A stretch of DNA of 64,000 nt from Oscillospiraceae bacterium (GCA_015064385.1 SVSI01000004.1:62001-126000), one strand, 5' to 3'; positions 34,665-43,357 are shown, counted from the stretch's first letter. The notes: generated from the sequence alone by a model not told the origin. Numbers and translations are program-made.

Positions 34665-36029
34665 TTAACTTGTAGTTTTTTCAGAGAGTATTACCGATAC
34701 GGTAACAGACTGTCCTGCGCGCATAACCATAATATTGATAACGTCGCCGACACTCATAGAGGAAAGTGCAGTGGTGACGGTGTCACCGCTCTCGACTGTG
34801 AGATAATGTCCGCTCTCATCGGATATTTGGTACATTCTGTCTCCGTACTGAAGGGTACTCGGCGAATTTTCGGCATACTTTATATCCGAGCGCACTTCGA
34901 CGATATAAATTCCCGGATAGAGGGTCGAGCCCCATTTGCCCGAGGATGCCGTTGCATAGTCGGAAAGCTCGGGGTAGCGTGCAAAAACGTTTCTGTAATT
35001 CGAGTAGGTCACCTGAGCATAGCTTATTCCTATCATCGGTCTGCCCGAGACGTATCCCTTTTCGGCGAGCTGTGTAACCACGTCAATAACCGTGTCTATC
35101 GGTATTGCAAAGCCGATGCCCTCAACGTCAATATCGGAAATCTTCGCGTTTACTATACCTATAAGAGAACCGTTTATGTCATAAAGTCCGCCACCCGAAT
35201 TTCCCGAGTTTACCGCAGCATTTACCTGCATAAGCATCATATTGTTGCCCTCTACGTTTATCTCGCGCTCGAGGGAGGAAAGTATTCCGTCCGTAACCGT
35301 ATTGGTAAGATATCCGAGCGGGTTTCCGATTGCAATTACCGTTTCTCCGAGCATAAGCTTGCTTTTTTCGGTATCTCTTGCCGTGATGGGACAGACCTCG
35401 CTGCCCTCGGGAATGGTTATTTTAAGAAGCGCAAGGTCGGTGGCGGGATCGGTCGCAATGCTTTCCGCAAAATACCAGCTTCCGTCCGTAAAGGTGACTT
35501 TGACTCTGGAAAATCCCTCTACGACGTGATTGCAGGTAACGACGTATCCTTCTGCGTTCCAAAGAACGCCGCTGCCCGTGCTTGCAAGAGTACTTGCGCT
35601 ACTGTCGGTGTACGCCTGAATAAGAAGGGAAGAATCGTACGCGGCGTAGGTCGCTTTCGTAAGATCGCTCGCGTTTACGTCAAGATCGCTCTTGTTTACC
35701 GTGAGATGCGTGCCCGACATACTTTGGAGCGGACCGTTGTTAAAGGATGTGCCGTCAAAAAACGATCCGATTATTTTAGACGCCGTGTGGATGCCGAATG
35801 CGATCGCACCGATAAGCAAAGCAACAGCGCAAATTATTGCTAACACACGCCAAAAAGACGATTTTTTCTTCTTCGGCTTTTCTTCGGTGGAGACGGGTAT
35901 ATTGGCGTTTTCAAATACAAAATCACCGGTCGGAACGATCTGTTCGGGAGCTGTTATGCCTTCTTCGGGCAGATGTTCGTTTTCCGCACCGTTTATTTCG
36001 AGATCCTTTTCGTTAAAATTATCGTTCAT
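34665..36029 (-). CDS. HtrA/DegP-type trypsin-like serine protease
   Basis: A 454-residue membrane-anchored protease. An acidic cytoplasmic N-terminus of about 60 residues is followed by one membrane helix (about 62-84), then a trypsin domain with His in 'VVTCNHVVEG', Asp in 'DPATDLALLKI' and Ser in 'NSGNSGGGLYD' (family usually GNSGGPL). A C-terminal PDZ domain (about 330-450) follows. HtrA proteins degrade or refold damaged envelope proteins outside the cell. It is alone between convergent and co-directional genes with its own leader. Confidence 0.9.
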   Translation of the reverse strand: MNDNFNEKDLEINGAENEHLPEEGITAPEQIVPTGDFVFENANIPVSTEEKPKKKKSSFWRVLAIICAVALLIGAIAFGIHTASKIIGSFFDGTSFNNGPLQSMSGTHLTVNKSDLDVNASDLTKATYAAYDSSLLIQAYTDSSASTLASTGSGVLWNAEGYVVTCNHVVEGFSRVKVTFTDGSWYFAESIATDPATDLALLKITIPEGSEVCPITARDTEKSKLMLGETVIAIGNPLGYLTNTVTDGILSSLEREINVEGNNMMLMQVNAAVNSGNSGGGLYDINGSLIGIVNAKISDIDVEGIGFAIPIDTVIDVVTQLAEKGYVSGRPMIGISYAQVTYSNYRNVFARYPELSDYATASSGKWGSTLYPGIYIVEVRSDIKYAENSPSTLQYGDRMYQISDESGHYLTVESGDTVTTALSSMSVGDVINIMVMRAGQSVTVSVILSEKTTS

Positions 36030-36128
36030 ACGATAAATCTCCGTTTCAAATTTGATTTACTCTATTTTATCGCAAAAGTGTTTCTTTAATGTGAAGAAAA
36101 TAGGAATAATGGTTAAATTTTCATACAA

Positions 36129-36160
36129 AAAAGCTCCCGAACGGAAAAACGGGAGCTTTT
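36129..36160. terminator. Bidirectional terminator after galM
   Basis: AAAAGCTCCCG (36129-36139) pairs with CGGGAGCTTTT (36150-36160). On the minus strand it lies 7 bp after the galM stop and runs into TTTTTTG. Confidence 0.9.
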
Positions 36161-36166
36161 TATATA

Positions 36167-37207
36167 TTATTTGGTAGAATATTTGTAAACGGTCGTCTGC
36201 GTGTAGGTATCTCCCGCTTTAAGAACTACCGAAGGGAAGTCCTTCTGGTTGGGCGAGTCGGGACGCGCGCAGCACTCCATACATACGCAGTGACGGGGCT
36301 TCTGGGTATATTTTCCATAGAAAGGATTATCCTGATTCATACGGTTTCCTGCGTAGATCTGAACGCCGTCCTCGGTGGTATATACTTCAACGTTTATCTT
36401 GGTCTTGGGAGAATAAAGATTTACAGACGGCTTGTCAAGAGAGGGTGCGTTGAGTACCCAGCAGTGGTCGTATCCGCCGCCGCGCGAAAGCTGAATATCG
36501 TCGAATTTGTCGATATCCTGACCGATCGTTTTGGTCTTTCTGAAATCGAAATAAGTACCCTCTACGTTTTTAACACCGATCGGAATAAGGAGATCGTCAA
36601 CTGCCACAAACTTGTCCGCGTCGATGGTGAGCTCCTGATCGAGAATACTCTCACCGCAACCCGAAATGCAGAAGTAGCTGTGGTTTGTCATAGAGATGAC
36701 GGTATCTTTATCGGTCGTTGCCGAGTAATCTATCGAGAACGCGTTGTCGTTTGTAAGAGTGAAGGTGACGGCAATATCAAGCTTGCCGGGATATCCCTCT
36801 TCGCCGTCCTCAGAAACGAGAGTGAAGGTCGCCCACGCTTTGTTATCGTCTTCGTTTACGGATTTAAGAGTCCAGACTCTTACGTCGTATCCGATATTTC
36901 CGCCGTGAAGATGGGTAACGCCTTTTTCGTTCTTTGCGAGAGTATATTTTTCGCCGTTAAGATAGAATATTCCATCCTTTATGCGGTTTGCATATCTTCC
37001 GACGGTAGAGCCTTGATGCTCTGTGTCGGTGAGATAACCGCTAAGGGTGTCAAATCCGCCGATAGTGTGGATTCCCTTATAGTTTATGTCAGCTATTCTT
37101 GCGCCGTACTCGATAAGAGTTACGGTCATATCGCCTTTTGAAAGGACACAACAGTCAACGTTCGTTCCGTCGGGCATAGTGCCGAAATTTTTTCTTACTG
37201 TGCTCAT
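36167..37207 (-). CDS. galM: Aldose 1-epimerase (mutarotase)
   Basis: A 346-residue galactose mutarotase that interconverts alpha- and beta-anomers of aldohexoses. The N-terminal 'VTLIEYGARIADI', 'GSTVGRYANRIKDG' (substrate-binding Asn-Arg), the catalytic His in 'MTNHSYF' and the catalytic Glu in 'CMECCARPDSPNQ' are all present. Length is typical. It has its own promoter and terminator and no sugar-kinase neighbours, so its pathway link is not visible here. Confidence 0.93.
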   Translation of the reverse strand: MSTVRKNFGTMPDGTNVDCCVLSKGDMTVTLIEYGARIADINYKGIHTIGGFDTLSGYLTDTEHQGSTVGRYANRIKDGIFYLNGEKYTLAKNEKGVTHLHGGNIGYDVRVWTLKSVNEDDNKAWATFTLVSEDGEEGYPGKLDIAVTFTLTNDNAFSIDYSATTDKDTVISMTNHSYFCISGCGESILDQELTIDADKFVAVDDLLIPIGVKNVEGTYFDFRKTKTIGQDIDKFDDIQLSRGGGYDHCWVLNAPSLDKPSVNLYSPKTKINVEVYTTEDGVQIYAGNRMNQDNPFYGKYTQKPRHCVCMECCARPDSPNQKDFPSVVLKAGDTYTQTTVYKYSTK

Positions 37208-37258
37208 TTAAGATCCTGCTTTCCGCGCAAAATGCGCTTACAAAATATTACAGTAAAG

Positions 37259-37287
37259 ATTATACAATATATTTTTGCGATTGTCAA
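37259..37287 (-). promoter_or_regulatory. SigA promoter of galM
   Basis: Minus strand: TTGACA (37287-37282), 17-bp spacer, TATAAT (37264-37259), 51 bp from the ATG. A short GCGC-AAAAT-GCGC hairpin lies in the leader. Confidence 0.85.
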
Positions 37288-37294
37288 TCGAAAA

Positions 37295-37331
37295 AAGAAA
37301 AAAAGAAGCTTTTAATCAAAAAGCTTCTTTT
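37295..37331 (-). terminator. Terminator spanning the end of the fumarase-type gene
   Basis: AAAAGAAGCTTTT (37301-37313) and AAAAGCTTCTTTT (37319-37331) form a 13-bp stem. On the minus strand its 5' arm is coding sequence, the stop codon (37316-37318) is in the loop, and TTTCTTTTTT follows. Confidence 0.85.
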
Positions 37332-37855
37332 TGTTTTTCATAAATACTTTTTCCGTAAATATCATATCCCACAAAAAGCGGGAATTTATCAAATTCAAGC
37401 AGGCGTACCGCCTCGCATCCGAGATCAGAATAAGCGATAATCTCGGAACTTTTTATATGAGATGCTGCAATAGCTCCCGCACCGCCTATCGCTACCAAAT
37501 AAAGCGCGCCGTTTCGCATCTGGGCGTCTCTTACCGTATTGCTGCGCTCGCCCTTGCCTATCATTGCGGCAAGACCGAGATCGAGAAGCTGCGGCGAAAA
37601 AACGTCCATTCTCGACGAGGTGGTCGGTCCGCACGAGCCGATCGCAAGACCGCTTTTCTCGGGAGTCGGTCCCGCGTAATATATGGCGGCGTCCTTTATA
37701 TCAAAGGGAAGCGCCTCGCCGTTTTCGATGGCTTTTATCATCCTTGCATGAGCCGCGTCACGGGCGGTATATACCTTGCCGGAAAGCAGGATCATATCGC
37801 CTGCGTGAAGGTCTTTAGCACGTTCTCGCAGCTCTGATACGTTTATTTGAAGCAT
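37316..37855 (-). CDS. Fe-S hydro-lyase beta-type subunit (fumarase C-terminal domain)
   Basis: A 179-residue protein matching the C-terminal (beta) domain of class I fumarase and L-tartrate dehydratase. The core block 'GSCGPTTSSRMD' holds the substrate-binding G-P-T-T-S-x-R-M. Anaerobes often split this enzyme into alpha (cluster-binding) and beta genes that lie side by side; here no alpha gene is adjacent on either side within the window. It may pair with an alpha subunit encoded elsewhere. The Shine-Dalgarno is AAAAGGAAAA upstream of the ATG. Confidence 0.85.
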   Translation of the reverse strand: MLQINVSELRERAKDLHAGDMILLSGKVYTARDAAHARMIKAIENGEALPFDIKDAAIYYAGPTPEKSGLAIGSCGPTTSSRMDVFSPQLLDLGLAAMIGKGERSNTVRDAQMRNGALYLVAIGGAGAIAASHIKSSEIIAYSDLGCEAVRLLEFDKFPLFVGYDIYGKSIYEKQKEAF

Positions 37856-37917
37856 TTCTACTTTTCCTTTTGAGAAGTTTAGTAAAAGTTTTTGGATTCT
37901 TAAGGAAGAGCCCTGAG

Positions 37918-38925
37918 TTAAAGTATCATAACGCCCTTTTTAAGACATTCCTCGCGAACGTCGTCCGGCCATACCGAGGACTGTACTTCGCCTATATGAG
38001 CTTTACGCAGGAAGAACATACACATTCTCGACTGACCGATACCTCCGCCTACCGTGTAGGGAAGCTTACCCTCAAGGAGTGCCTTGTGGAAGGGGAGCTC
38101 GGCTCTCTCGGGACATCCCGCGATCTCAAGCTGCTTAAGAAGCGATTTTTCGTCAACTCTGATACCCATTGACGAAAGCTCAAGCGCAATATCAAGCACG
38201 GGATAATATACGATAATGTCTCCGTTGAGATCCCAGTCGTCGTAGTCGGGAGCGCGTCCGTCGTGCGGCTTGCCCGATTTAAGAGCGCCTCCTATCTTCA
38301 TTATAAATACCGCACCGTATTCCTTTGCCGCAAGATACTCACGTTCCTTGCTCGTTTTGTCGGGATAGCGGTCCTCAAGCTCCTGCGAGGTGATAAAGGT
38401 GATGTGCTCGGGAAGCAGACGTCCTATGAACTGATAATCGTCGGTTATGTAGTTTTCGGTGTGACGAAGTGCTCGGTAGATACGGTTGACGGTGAGCTTA
38501 AGTACCTCCTCGGTTCGTTCCTCGGACGTGATAACTCTTTCCCAGTCCCACTGGTCAACGTATATCGAGTGAATGTTGTCAGTCTCCTCATCGCGGCGGA
38601 TAGCCGACATATCAGTGTAAAGACCTTCTCCCGGCTCAAAGCCGTAATATGCAAGCGCCGAACGCTTCCATTTCGCAAGCGAATGGACTATCTCGCATTC
38701 CTTTCCGCTCTCAAGAAGATCGAAGCTTACAGGACGCTCGTAGCCGTTAAGTGTATCGTTGAGACCTGATGCGGATTCAACGTATATCGGCGCGGAAACG
38801 CGGGTGAGGTTTAGCTGTATCGCGAGGTCACGCTCGAAAAAGTCCTTTACCTTCTTTATTGCAGACTGCGTCTGACGGAGGTTTAGCTCCGAGCGGTAGC
38901 CCTCGGGAATGTATAATTTAGACAT
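37918..38925 (-). CDS. asnA: Aspartate-ammonia ligase
   Basis: A 335-residue AsnA-type asparagine synthetase, a class II aminoacyl-tRNA-synthetase-like enzyme that uses ammonia and ATP to amidate aspartate. Conserved blocks are '[27 protein letters not shown]', '[17 protein letters not shown]' (motif 2 region), '[11 protein letters not shown]' and the C-terminal '[15 protein letters not shown]'. Length matches characterised AsnA (330). The start is ATG 38925 with AAAGGACGG upstream; 35 earlier open codons lie in the promoter. It could be regulated by asparagine through AsnC, which is not in the window. Confidence 0.95.
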   Translation of the reverse strand: MSKLYIPEGYRSELNLRQTQSAIKKVKDFFERDLAIQLNLTRVSAPIYVESASGLNDTLNGYERPVSFDLLESGKECEIVHSLAKWKRSALAYYGFEPGEGLYTDMSAIRRDEETDNIHSIYVDQWDWERVITSEERTEEVLKLTVNRIYRALRHTENYITDDYQFIGRLLPEHITFITSQELEDRYPDKTSKEREYLAAKEYGAVFIMKIGGALKSGKPHDGRAPDYDDWDLNGDIIVYYPVLDIALELSSMGIRVDEKSLLKQLEIAGCPERAELPFHKALLEGKLPYTVGGGIGQSRMCMFFLRKAHIGEVQSSVWPDDVREECLKKGVMIL

Positions 38926-38965
38926 ATTACACCGTCCTTTCAACGTATTTTGAAAATAATGATTT

Positions 38966-38994
38966 ATTATAACATACTTTTCCGATATAGTCAA
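38966..38994 (-). promoter_or_regulatory. SigA promoter of asnA
   Basis: Minus strand: TTGACT (38994-38989), 17-bp spacer, TATAAT (38971-38966), 40 bp from the ATG. Confidence 0.85.
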
Positions 38995-39023
38995 TAAAAT
39001 TATGCGAAAAAATGTTAAAACTA

Positions 39024-39052
39024 TTGACATAAAAGGGTTTTGGGTTTATAAT
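39024..39052 (+). promoter_or_regulatory. Consensus SigA promoter of the gmk-PspC fusion gene
   Basis: TTGACA (39024-39029), 17-bp spacer, TATAAT (39047-39052): a perfect match to consensus. It is divergent from the asnA promoter, with the two -35 boxes 29 bp apart. Confidence 0.9.
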
Positions 39053-39122
39053 ACTCTCAAGAATTTTGACAAATTTCGCGCTTTGCGAGATCGGACTTCT
39101 TTTACGACAGGGAGAAAAGTGT

Positions 39123-40121
39123 ATGTTAGTTATTTTTTCGGGTTGCTCGGGTGTTGGAAAGAATACTATTATAAATAAGCTTATTTCGGAAAACGACAGT
39201 TACGGAATAATGCCCACCTATACCACCAGAGACAGACGTCCCGGCGAAGAGGATGGAGTTCCTTATTATTTTCTGACCGACGAGCAGTTTGAAGAAAAGA
39301 TCGCCGAAGGCGAGTTCTACGAGTACGAGAGAGTACATAACCATTACTACGGTACCTCCAGAAAGCTTCTTGCCGACAGCGTTGCAAGCGGGAAAACGCT
39401 TATGAAGGATATAGACGTCAACGGCGCGATAAATCTTTCAAATATTCTTAAAGACGACGTTAAGATAGTCCCGCTTTTTCTGTACGTTGAAAGTGCGGAT
39501 ATTCTCGTTGAGCGTCTTACCGGCAGAGGAGAAAAGGATATAGAGCTGCGCCTTAAGAGATACGAGCACGAAATGTCAAAAATACGCATGTATTCATACA
39601 TTATAAATAATAGTTCGCTCGAGAACACGAAAATTCTCGCAGACGAGCTTATAAAATTTGAAAAAAGAAACGGCAAGCTCCTTTCTGCCGTTTCGAAAGA
39701 AAATATTTCCGAGGAAAAGATCAATGAGACGGTAGCTCTTTACGAAAAGGGAGAATATCCCGAGCCGATAAAGGTCAGCGTTTGTGACGGAAAGTTCGTT
39801 ATTACGGAGGGCGTTGAGAGATATATCGCTTCGCTCAGATGCGGTAAAACGATAGCGAAGGATCTCGTGCTTGCGTCCGAAATTACGGTTACGTACGAAA
39901 TAGATGACAGCAGTTCGGAGGGAAAAATGAAGAAAAAGCTTTATAAGTCGAACAAAGATAAAATGATAGACGGGGTTTGTGCCGGAATAGGTGAATATTT
40001 CGATATAGATCCCACGCTTGTCCGTCTGGGATGCGTTGCACTTGCAATTTTCGGCGGAAGCGGAGTTCTGGCTTACATTATTGCGGCAATAGTAATACCG
40101 AGACGTCCCGAAAACGAGTAA
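39123..40121 (+). CDS. Guanylate kinase domain fused to ParB-like and PspC domains
   Basis: A 332-residue protein with three parts. Residues 1 to about 185 are guanylate-kinase-like: P-loop 'GCSGVGKNT' (7-15), then 'YTTRDRRPGEEDGVPYYF' (GMP-binding) and 'LMKDIDVNGA' (Walker B region). Residues about 190-260 include 'PIKVSVCDGKFVITEGVERYIASLRCG', which resembles the ParB-like fold core (a dGxhRy.A..lG pattern). Residues about 269-330 are a PspC domain with 'DGVCAGIGEYFDIDPTLVRL' and a membrane helix. A membrane-tethered GMP kinase or GMP sensor is possible. The start is ATG 39123 with GGGAG 8 nt upstream. Whether another gmk exists in the genome is unknown. Confidence 0.8.
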   Translation: MLVIFSGCSGVGKNTIINKLISENDSYGIMPTYTTRDRRPGEEDGVPYYFLTDEQFEEKIAEGEFYEYERVHNHYYGTSRKLLADSVASGKTLMKDIDVNGAINLSNILKDDVKIVPLFLYVESADILVERLTGRGEKDIELRLKRYEHEMSKIRMYSYIINNSSLENTKILADELIKFEKRNGKLLSAVSKENISEEKINETVALYEKGEYPEPIKVSVCDGKFVITEGVERYIASLRCGKTIAKDLVLASEITVTYEIDDSSSEGKMKKKLYKSNKDKMIDGVCAGIGEYFDIDPTLVRLGCVALAIFGGSGVLAYIIAAIVIPRRPENE

Positions 40122-40128
40122 ATAAAAA

Positions 40129-40156
40129 AACCGACAGTCAGTACTGTCGGTTTTAA
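40129..40156 (+). terminator. Terminator of the gmk-PspC fusion gene
   Basis: AACCGACAGT (40129-40138) pairs with ACTGTCGGTT (40143-40152), followed by TT. It ends 8 bp before the tRNA-Leu 3' end, so it can serve both strands. Confidence 0.85.
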
Positions 40157-40160
40157 TTAT

Positions 40161-40243
40161 GCCGGTGGCGGGGGTCGAACCCGCACCCCGTTGCCGGGAA
40201 CGGATTTTGAGTCCGTCGCGTCTGCCAGTTCCACCACACCGGC
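40161..40243 (-). tRNA. tRNA-Leu (CAA)
   Basis: An 83-nt class II tRNA. The acceptor stem GCCGGTG/CACCGGC is fully paired. The anticodon loop is CTCAAAA with anticodon CAA (codon TTG), closed by ACGGA/TCCGT. A long variable arm (CCCG-GCAA-CGGG) and a T-arm with GGTTCGACC follow. The 3' CCA is not encoded. Confidence 0.95.
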
Positions 40244-40257
40244 GAAGTTACTTCGGT

Positions 40258-40286
40258 ATTATAGCACAGAGTTTGCAAAAAATCAA
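40258..40286 (-). promoter_or_regulatory. SigA promoter of tRNA-Leu
   Basis: Minus strand: TTGATT (40286-40281), 17-bp spacer, TATAAT (40263-40258), 14 bp from the tRNA 5' end. Confidence 0.8.
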
Positions 40287-40325
40287 CAGTTTTGAAAATT
40301 TTTTTATTTTTTCTCGAAAATACTA

Positions 40326-40354
40326 TTGACAAAACGAATTTGCTCTGTTATAAT
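40326..40354 (+). promoter_or_regulatory. Consensus SigA promoter of tRNA-Thr
   Basis: TTGACA (40326-40331), 17-bp spacer, TATAAT (40349-40354), 26 bp from the tRNA 5' end. Confidence 0.9.
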
Positions 40355-40380
40355 AGCCAAGTACTCGACGAAAACAGTGT

Positions 40381-40438
<58 letters not shown>

Positions 40439-40453
<15 letters not shown>

Positions 40454-40511
40454 TAAACGAAAAACACACCCAAGCGGGTGTGTTTTTTCGTTTAATATTA
40501 CTCTCGCTTTG
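40439..40511 (+). repeat. Direct repeat copy 1: tRNA-Thr tail plus terminator
   Basis: A 73-bp unit identical to 40578-40650. It begins in the T-arm of tRNA-Thr (ATCCGGGTAGTAGCT) and contains the tRNA terminator: AAACACACCC (40462-40471), AAGC loop, GGGTGTGTTT (40476-40485), T tract. Beyond the identical part the two copies stay similar for about 25 bp. Confidence 0.9.
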
Positions 40512-40577
40512 AATCGGGTTTTGCGAGCATAAGCGAAGCAAAGACCGGTTCGTGGTTCCTCGAGCGCAGCGAAGAGT

Positions 40578-40650
40578 ATCCGGGTAGTAGCTTAAACGAA
40601 AAACACACCCAAGCGGGTGTGTTTTTTCGTTTAATATTACTCTCGCTTTG
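40578..40650 (+). repeat. Direct repeat copy 2: duplicated tRNA-Thr tail and terminator
   Basis: Identical to 40439-40511, at an offset of 139 bp. Just upstream (40551-40577) the copy also keeps CCGGTTCG of the T-arm, but a 25-bp insert separates it from ATCCGGG. It is therefore a broken tRNA 3' fragment and not a second tRNA gene. Confidence 0.85.
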
Positions 40651-40705
40651 CATTGGGATTTGCAAGCGAAAGCGAATAGTATTTAGTTATATTTATTCTT
40701 ACCTC

Positions 40706-40734
40706 TTGACACGCAAAAAGTGTTGTGCTATAAT
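40706..40734 (+). promoter_or_regulatory. Consensus SigA promoter of the GLUG surface protein
   Basis: TTGACA (40706-40711), 17-bp spacer, TATAAT (40729-40734), 59 bp from the ATG. It is as strong as the tRNA promoters. Confidence 0.88.
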
Positions 40735-40793
40735 GGCGTTCGAGTGATATTTCGCGATTATTCAACAAAATTCTTCTGTTTTCGAGGCGGTTT

Positions 40794-42797
40794 ATGTATA
40801 AAAAGCAGTTTGTTTATCTGATTTTAATGTTTGCGTTTGCAAGTGCTTTCGTTCTTGGAAACGCTGTTTTTATTAGTGCTGAAACGGTAAATGTGTGGGA
40901 CGGTACGGCGGCAAATTCTTTTTCATCGGGAAGCGGAACGTCAGACGATCCTTATCTCATAAGCACGGCACGGGAGCTTGAGTTTTTCGCTAAAAGTGTA
41001 AACGGGGGCAATAATTATAGCGGCGAATATGTAAAGCTTGCCTGTGATATCGTTCTCAACGACGAAAGCTTCGCCTTTGATCCGGACAGCGGACTTATAA
41101 AGGTCTCGGACACGGTAAATACTGCGTGGATAGGAACGGGAGTGTGCGGTGACGAAAGCGGCAGAAGCGACGTGTTTGACAACTCTCCGAGTCAGCGCGG
41201 CGTATTTTATAAAAGCAGTATGACGGGAGAACGCGGAGCGTACGAGGGTACGCTTTACGAGCATATCCCGATAGGAAAGGAGTTTTCTCAGTTTTCCGGT
41301 GTGTTTGACGGTGACGGACATACCGTTTCGGGGATTTACGTGAGCGAAGATCGTAAAAACGGAGTGGGGCTTTTCGGGTACGTATGCGAAGCGCAGATAA
41401 GTGGCGTTTCTGTAAATAATTCCTGTATTTACGGAAATTCTCGCGTCGGTGCTATTGGCGGAAGCGTTGATTTTTCGAGAGTTTCGCTCTCGTGTGCGGA
41501 CGCTTGCGTCCTTGCCGCGAGTGATGTTGGCGGAGTTTTTGGATATATTTCCGATACTATCGTTTCACAGTCGTATAATGCGGGTACCGTTATCGGATCG
41601 AGTAAGGTCGGAGGCATAGTCGGAGTATGCGTGGGAAGCGTTCGCGACGCTTATAATTCGGGCATAGTTTACGCAGAAGCTTATGCGGGCGGTATAGCCG
41701 GTCAGAATCTCGGAGATATAAACAACTGCTATAACGCTTCTAAAATAAACGCCTCGGAGAACGTCGGTGCGATAGCAGGATATACTTCCACCGCACCGAA
41801 TAATTCCTTTTATATCTCGGGCTCCGTTGGGGAAAGCGACGGTGGAATGACCGAGGCGCAAATGTGCGACTCAAAGTCGTTTTCGGGATTTGATTTCGTA
41901 AGCGTCTGGACGCTTGGTACTGCCGACGGATATCCTTATCCGATACTTTCCTTGCTAAGTCACTCCGAGCACGTTCATACTTTTACAGACGAGTGCGACT
42001 CAAAATGCAACGGATGCTCCTTTGAAAGGGAGGTCACGCACTCTTTCGGAAATCGTTTCTATAATGACGAAAGCGCGCACTATCTTGTGTGTGAGCTTTG
42101 CGGTGAGCTCGGTAGCGTGGATGCCCATGAGTATGACGGTGTTTGTGACAGTATATGTAACGTCTGCTCTTACGACAGAGATGTCTCTCACGACTTTTCG
42201 GGCGCTTGGTATAGCGATGACAAGTGCCATTGGCACGAATGCTCTAAATGCGGCGAAAAGACCGACGAAACGGCACATTCTCCGGGCAAAGAGGCGACAG
42301 AGGACAGTGCTCAAACTTGTAAGATATGCGCCTTCGTTATCACGCCGGCACTTAGTCATAAGCACTCCTATACGGGAAAGTGGATAAGCAGCGACGAGGG
42401 TCATTACAGAGAATGTGACTGCGGTGCACATAGCGAGATATTCGAGCATAGATGGGACAGCGGTACGCTGACCAAATTTCCGGATGAGGATACTCCCGGC
42501 GTTATGACTTACAAGTGTGATATTTGTGCGCGAAAGAAAACGCAGTACGTTGAGGATATAAAGGATATAATCGACCCCGATAACGGCGAGGACTCGGATA
42601 GTATTCTCCCCGACGGTGAGGCGGACGACGGGAGCGTTATCAGGGAAAATAACGTATATCCCGAAAGCGGCGGCAAGAAAGATATTTCTCTTGCGATCAG
42701 TATAGGAGCACTGGTCGTCGGATTTCTGAATCTTGCTATGATCGCCGTAATTATCGTAATACTTCTTAAGAAAAATCAAAACGGAAGGAACGTCTGA
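40794..42797 (+). CDS. Secreted surface protein with GLUG repeats and CxxC modules
   Basis: A 667-residue exported protein. The signal peptide ends near S-A-E (residue 30). Residues about 60-350 hold GLUG-type repeats ('VGGVFGYISDTIVSQSYNAG', 'AGGIAGQNLGDINNCYNASK'), common in Firmicute adhesins. Residues about 390-590 hold four or five His/Cys modules (H-x-H-x-F-x-x-x-C-D-x-x-C-x-x-C, H-x-W-H-E-C-S-K-C), which could bind zinc. A C-terminal membrane helix (about 632-655) and a basic tail anchor it. The function is probably cell-surface contact. The stop codon is inside a terminator hairpin. Confidence 0.75.
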   Translation: MYKKQFVYLILMFAFASAFVLGNAVFISAETVNVWDGTAANSFSSGSGTSDDPYLISTARELEFFAKSVNGGNNYSGEYVKLACDIVLNDESFAFDPDSGLIKVSDTVNTAWIGTGVCGDESGRSDVFDNSPSQRGVFYKSSMTGERGAYEGTLYEHIPIGKEFSQFSGVFDGDGHTVSGIYVSEDRKNGVGLFGYVCEAQISGVSVNNSCIYGNSRVGAIGGSVDFSRVSLSCADACVLAASDVGGVFGYISDTIVSQSYNAGTVIGSSKVGGIVGVCVGSVRDAYNSGIVYAEAYAGGIAGQNLGDINNCYNASKINASENVGAIAGYTSTAPNNSFYISGSVGESDGGMTEAQMCDSKSFSGFDFVSVWTLGTADGYPYPILSLLSHSEHVHTFTDECDSKCNGCSFEREVTHSFGNRFYNDESAHYLVCELCGELGSVDAHEYDGVCDSICNVCSYDRDVSHDFSGAWYSDDKCHWHECSKCGEKTDETAHSPGKEATEDSAQTCKICAFVITPALSHKHSYTGKWISSDEGHYRECDCGAHSEIFEHRWDSGTLTKFPDEDTPGVMTYKCDICARKKTQYVEDIKDIIDPDNGEDSDSILPDGEADDGSVIRENNVYPESGGKKDISLAISIGALVVGFLNLAMIAVIIVILLKKNQNGRNV

Positions 42798-42812
42798 TTC
42801 CTTCCGTTTTTT
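42782..42812 (+). terminator. Terminator wrapped around the GLUG-protein stop codon
   Basis: CGGAAGGAA (42782-42790) pairs with TTCCTTCCG (42798-42806), followed by six T. The TGA (42795-42797) lies in the loop. The tract also lies just before the converging phosphodiesterase gene. Confidence 0.9.
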
Positions 42813-42814
42813 CG

Positions 42815-43357
42815 TTATATCGAGTAACTCATATACTCCGTGCCGTCAAGATCTTTCCAAAGGAATTTGCCGTTTTCAAATGTCATATATGAGTGCGGAG
42901 AATCCTCCTTCGGTATCGATACCGAGCCGGGATTTATATATGTGATATTGCAGGTCTGTATGCATTTGGGAACGTGCGTGTGTCCGTGGAGAAGTATATC
43001 TCCCTCTGCCATAGGAGGAAGATTTTCGGTATTCCAAACGTGTCCGTGGGTTATAAATACAGTCTTTTCCCCGCAGCTGAGAAGGGCGTATTCGGCAAGG
43101 ATAGGGAAGTTGAGTACCATCTGGTCAACCTCGCTGTCACAGTTTCCGCGTACGCAAAGAAGCTTGTCCTTTAATGGGTTCAGCATGGCTATCACGCTTT
43201 TGGGAGCGTAGTCTTTGGGAAGATCGTTTCTCGGGCCGTGGTAGAGTATATCCCCGAGGAGTATGACCTTGTCAGCACCCTCGCGCTCGAGTGCTTTTAT
43301 AAGCTTTTCGCAGTAGTAGGCAGAGCCGTGTACGTCGGATGCAATAAGATATTTCAT
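42815..43357 (-). CDS. YfcE-type metallophosphoesterase
   Basis: A 180-residue calcineurin-like phosphodiesterase. All metal motifs are present: D-V-H at residues 8-10 ('SDVHGS'), 'LLGDILYHGPRND', 'RGNCDSEVD', 'FITHGHVWN' and 'LHGHTHVP'. YfcE hydrolyses phosphodiesters in vitro, and the in vivo substrate is unknown. The start 'MKYLIASDVHGS' has AAGGAA upstream. Monocistronic and convergent with the GLUG protein gene. Confidence 0.9.
   Translation of the reverse strand: MKYLIASDVHGSAYYCEKLIKALEREGADKVILLGDILYHGPRNDLPKDYAPKSVIAMLNPLKDKLLCVRGNCDSEVDQMVLNFPILAEYALLSCGEKTVFITHGHVWNTENLPPMAEGDILLHGHTHVPKCIQTCNITYINPGSVSIPKEDSPHSYMTFENGKFLWKDLDGTEYMSYSI

Noticed and set aside
39123..40121. Frameshift joining two separate genes (gmk and pspC)
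   Set aside because: The frame is open throughout without overlapping start or stop signals, and no Shine-Dalgarno and start pair is obvious before the PspC part other than the in-frame ATG at codon 269, which lies in the linker. Fusion is the simpler reading.
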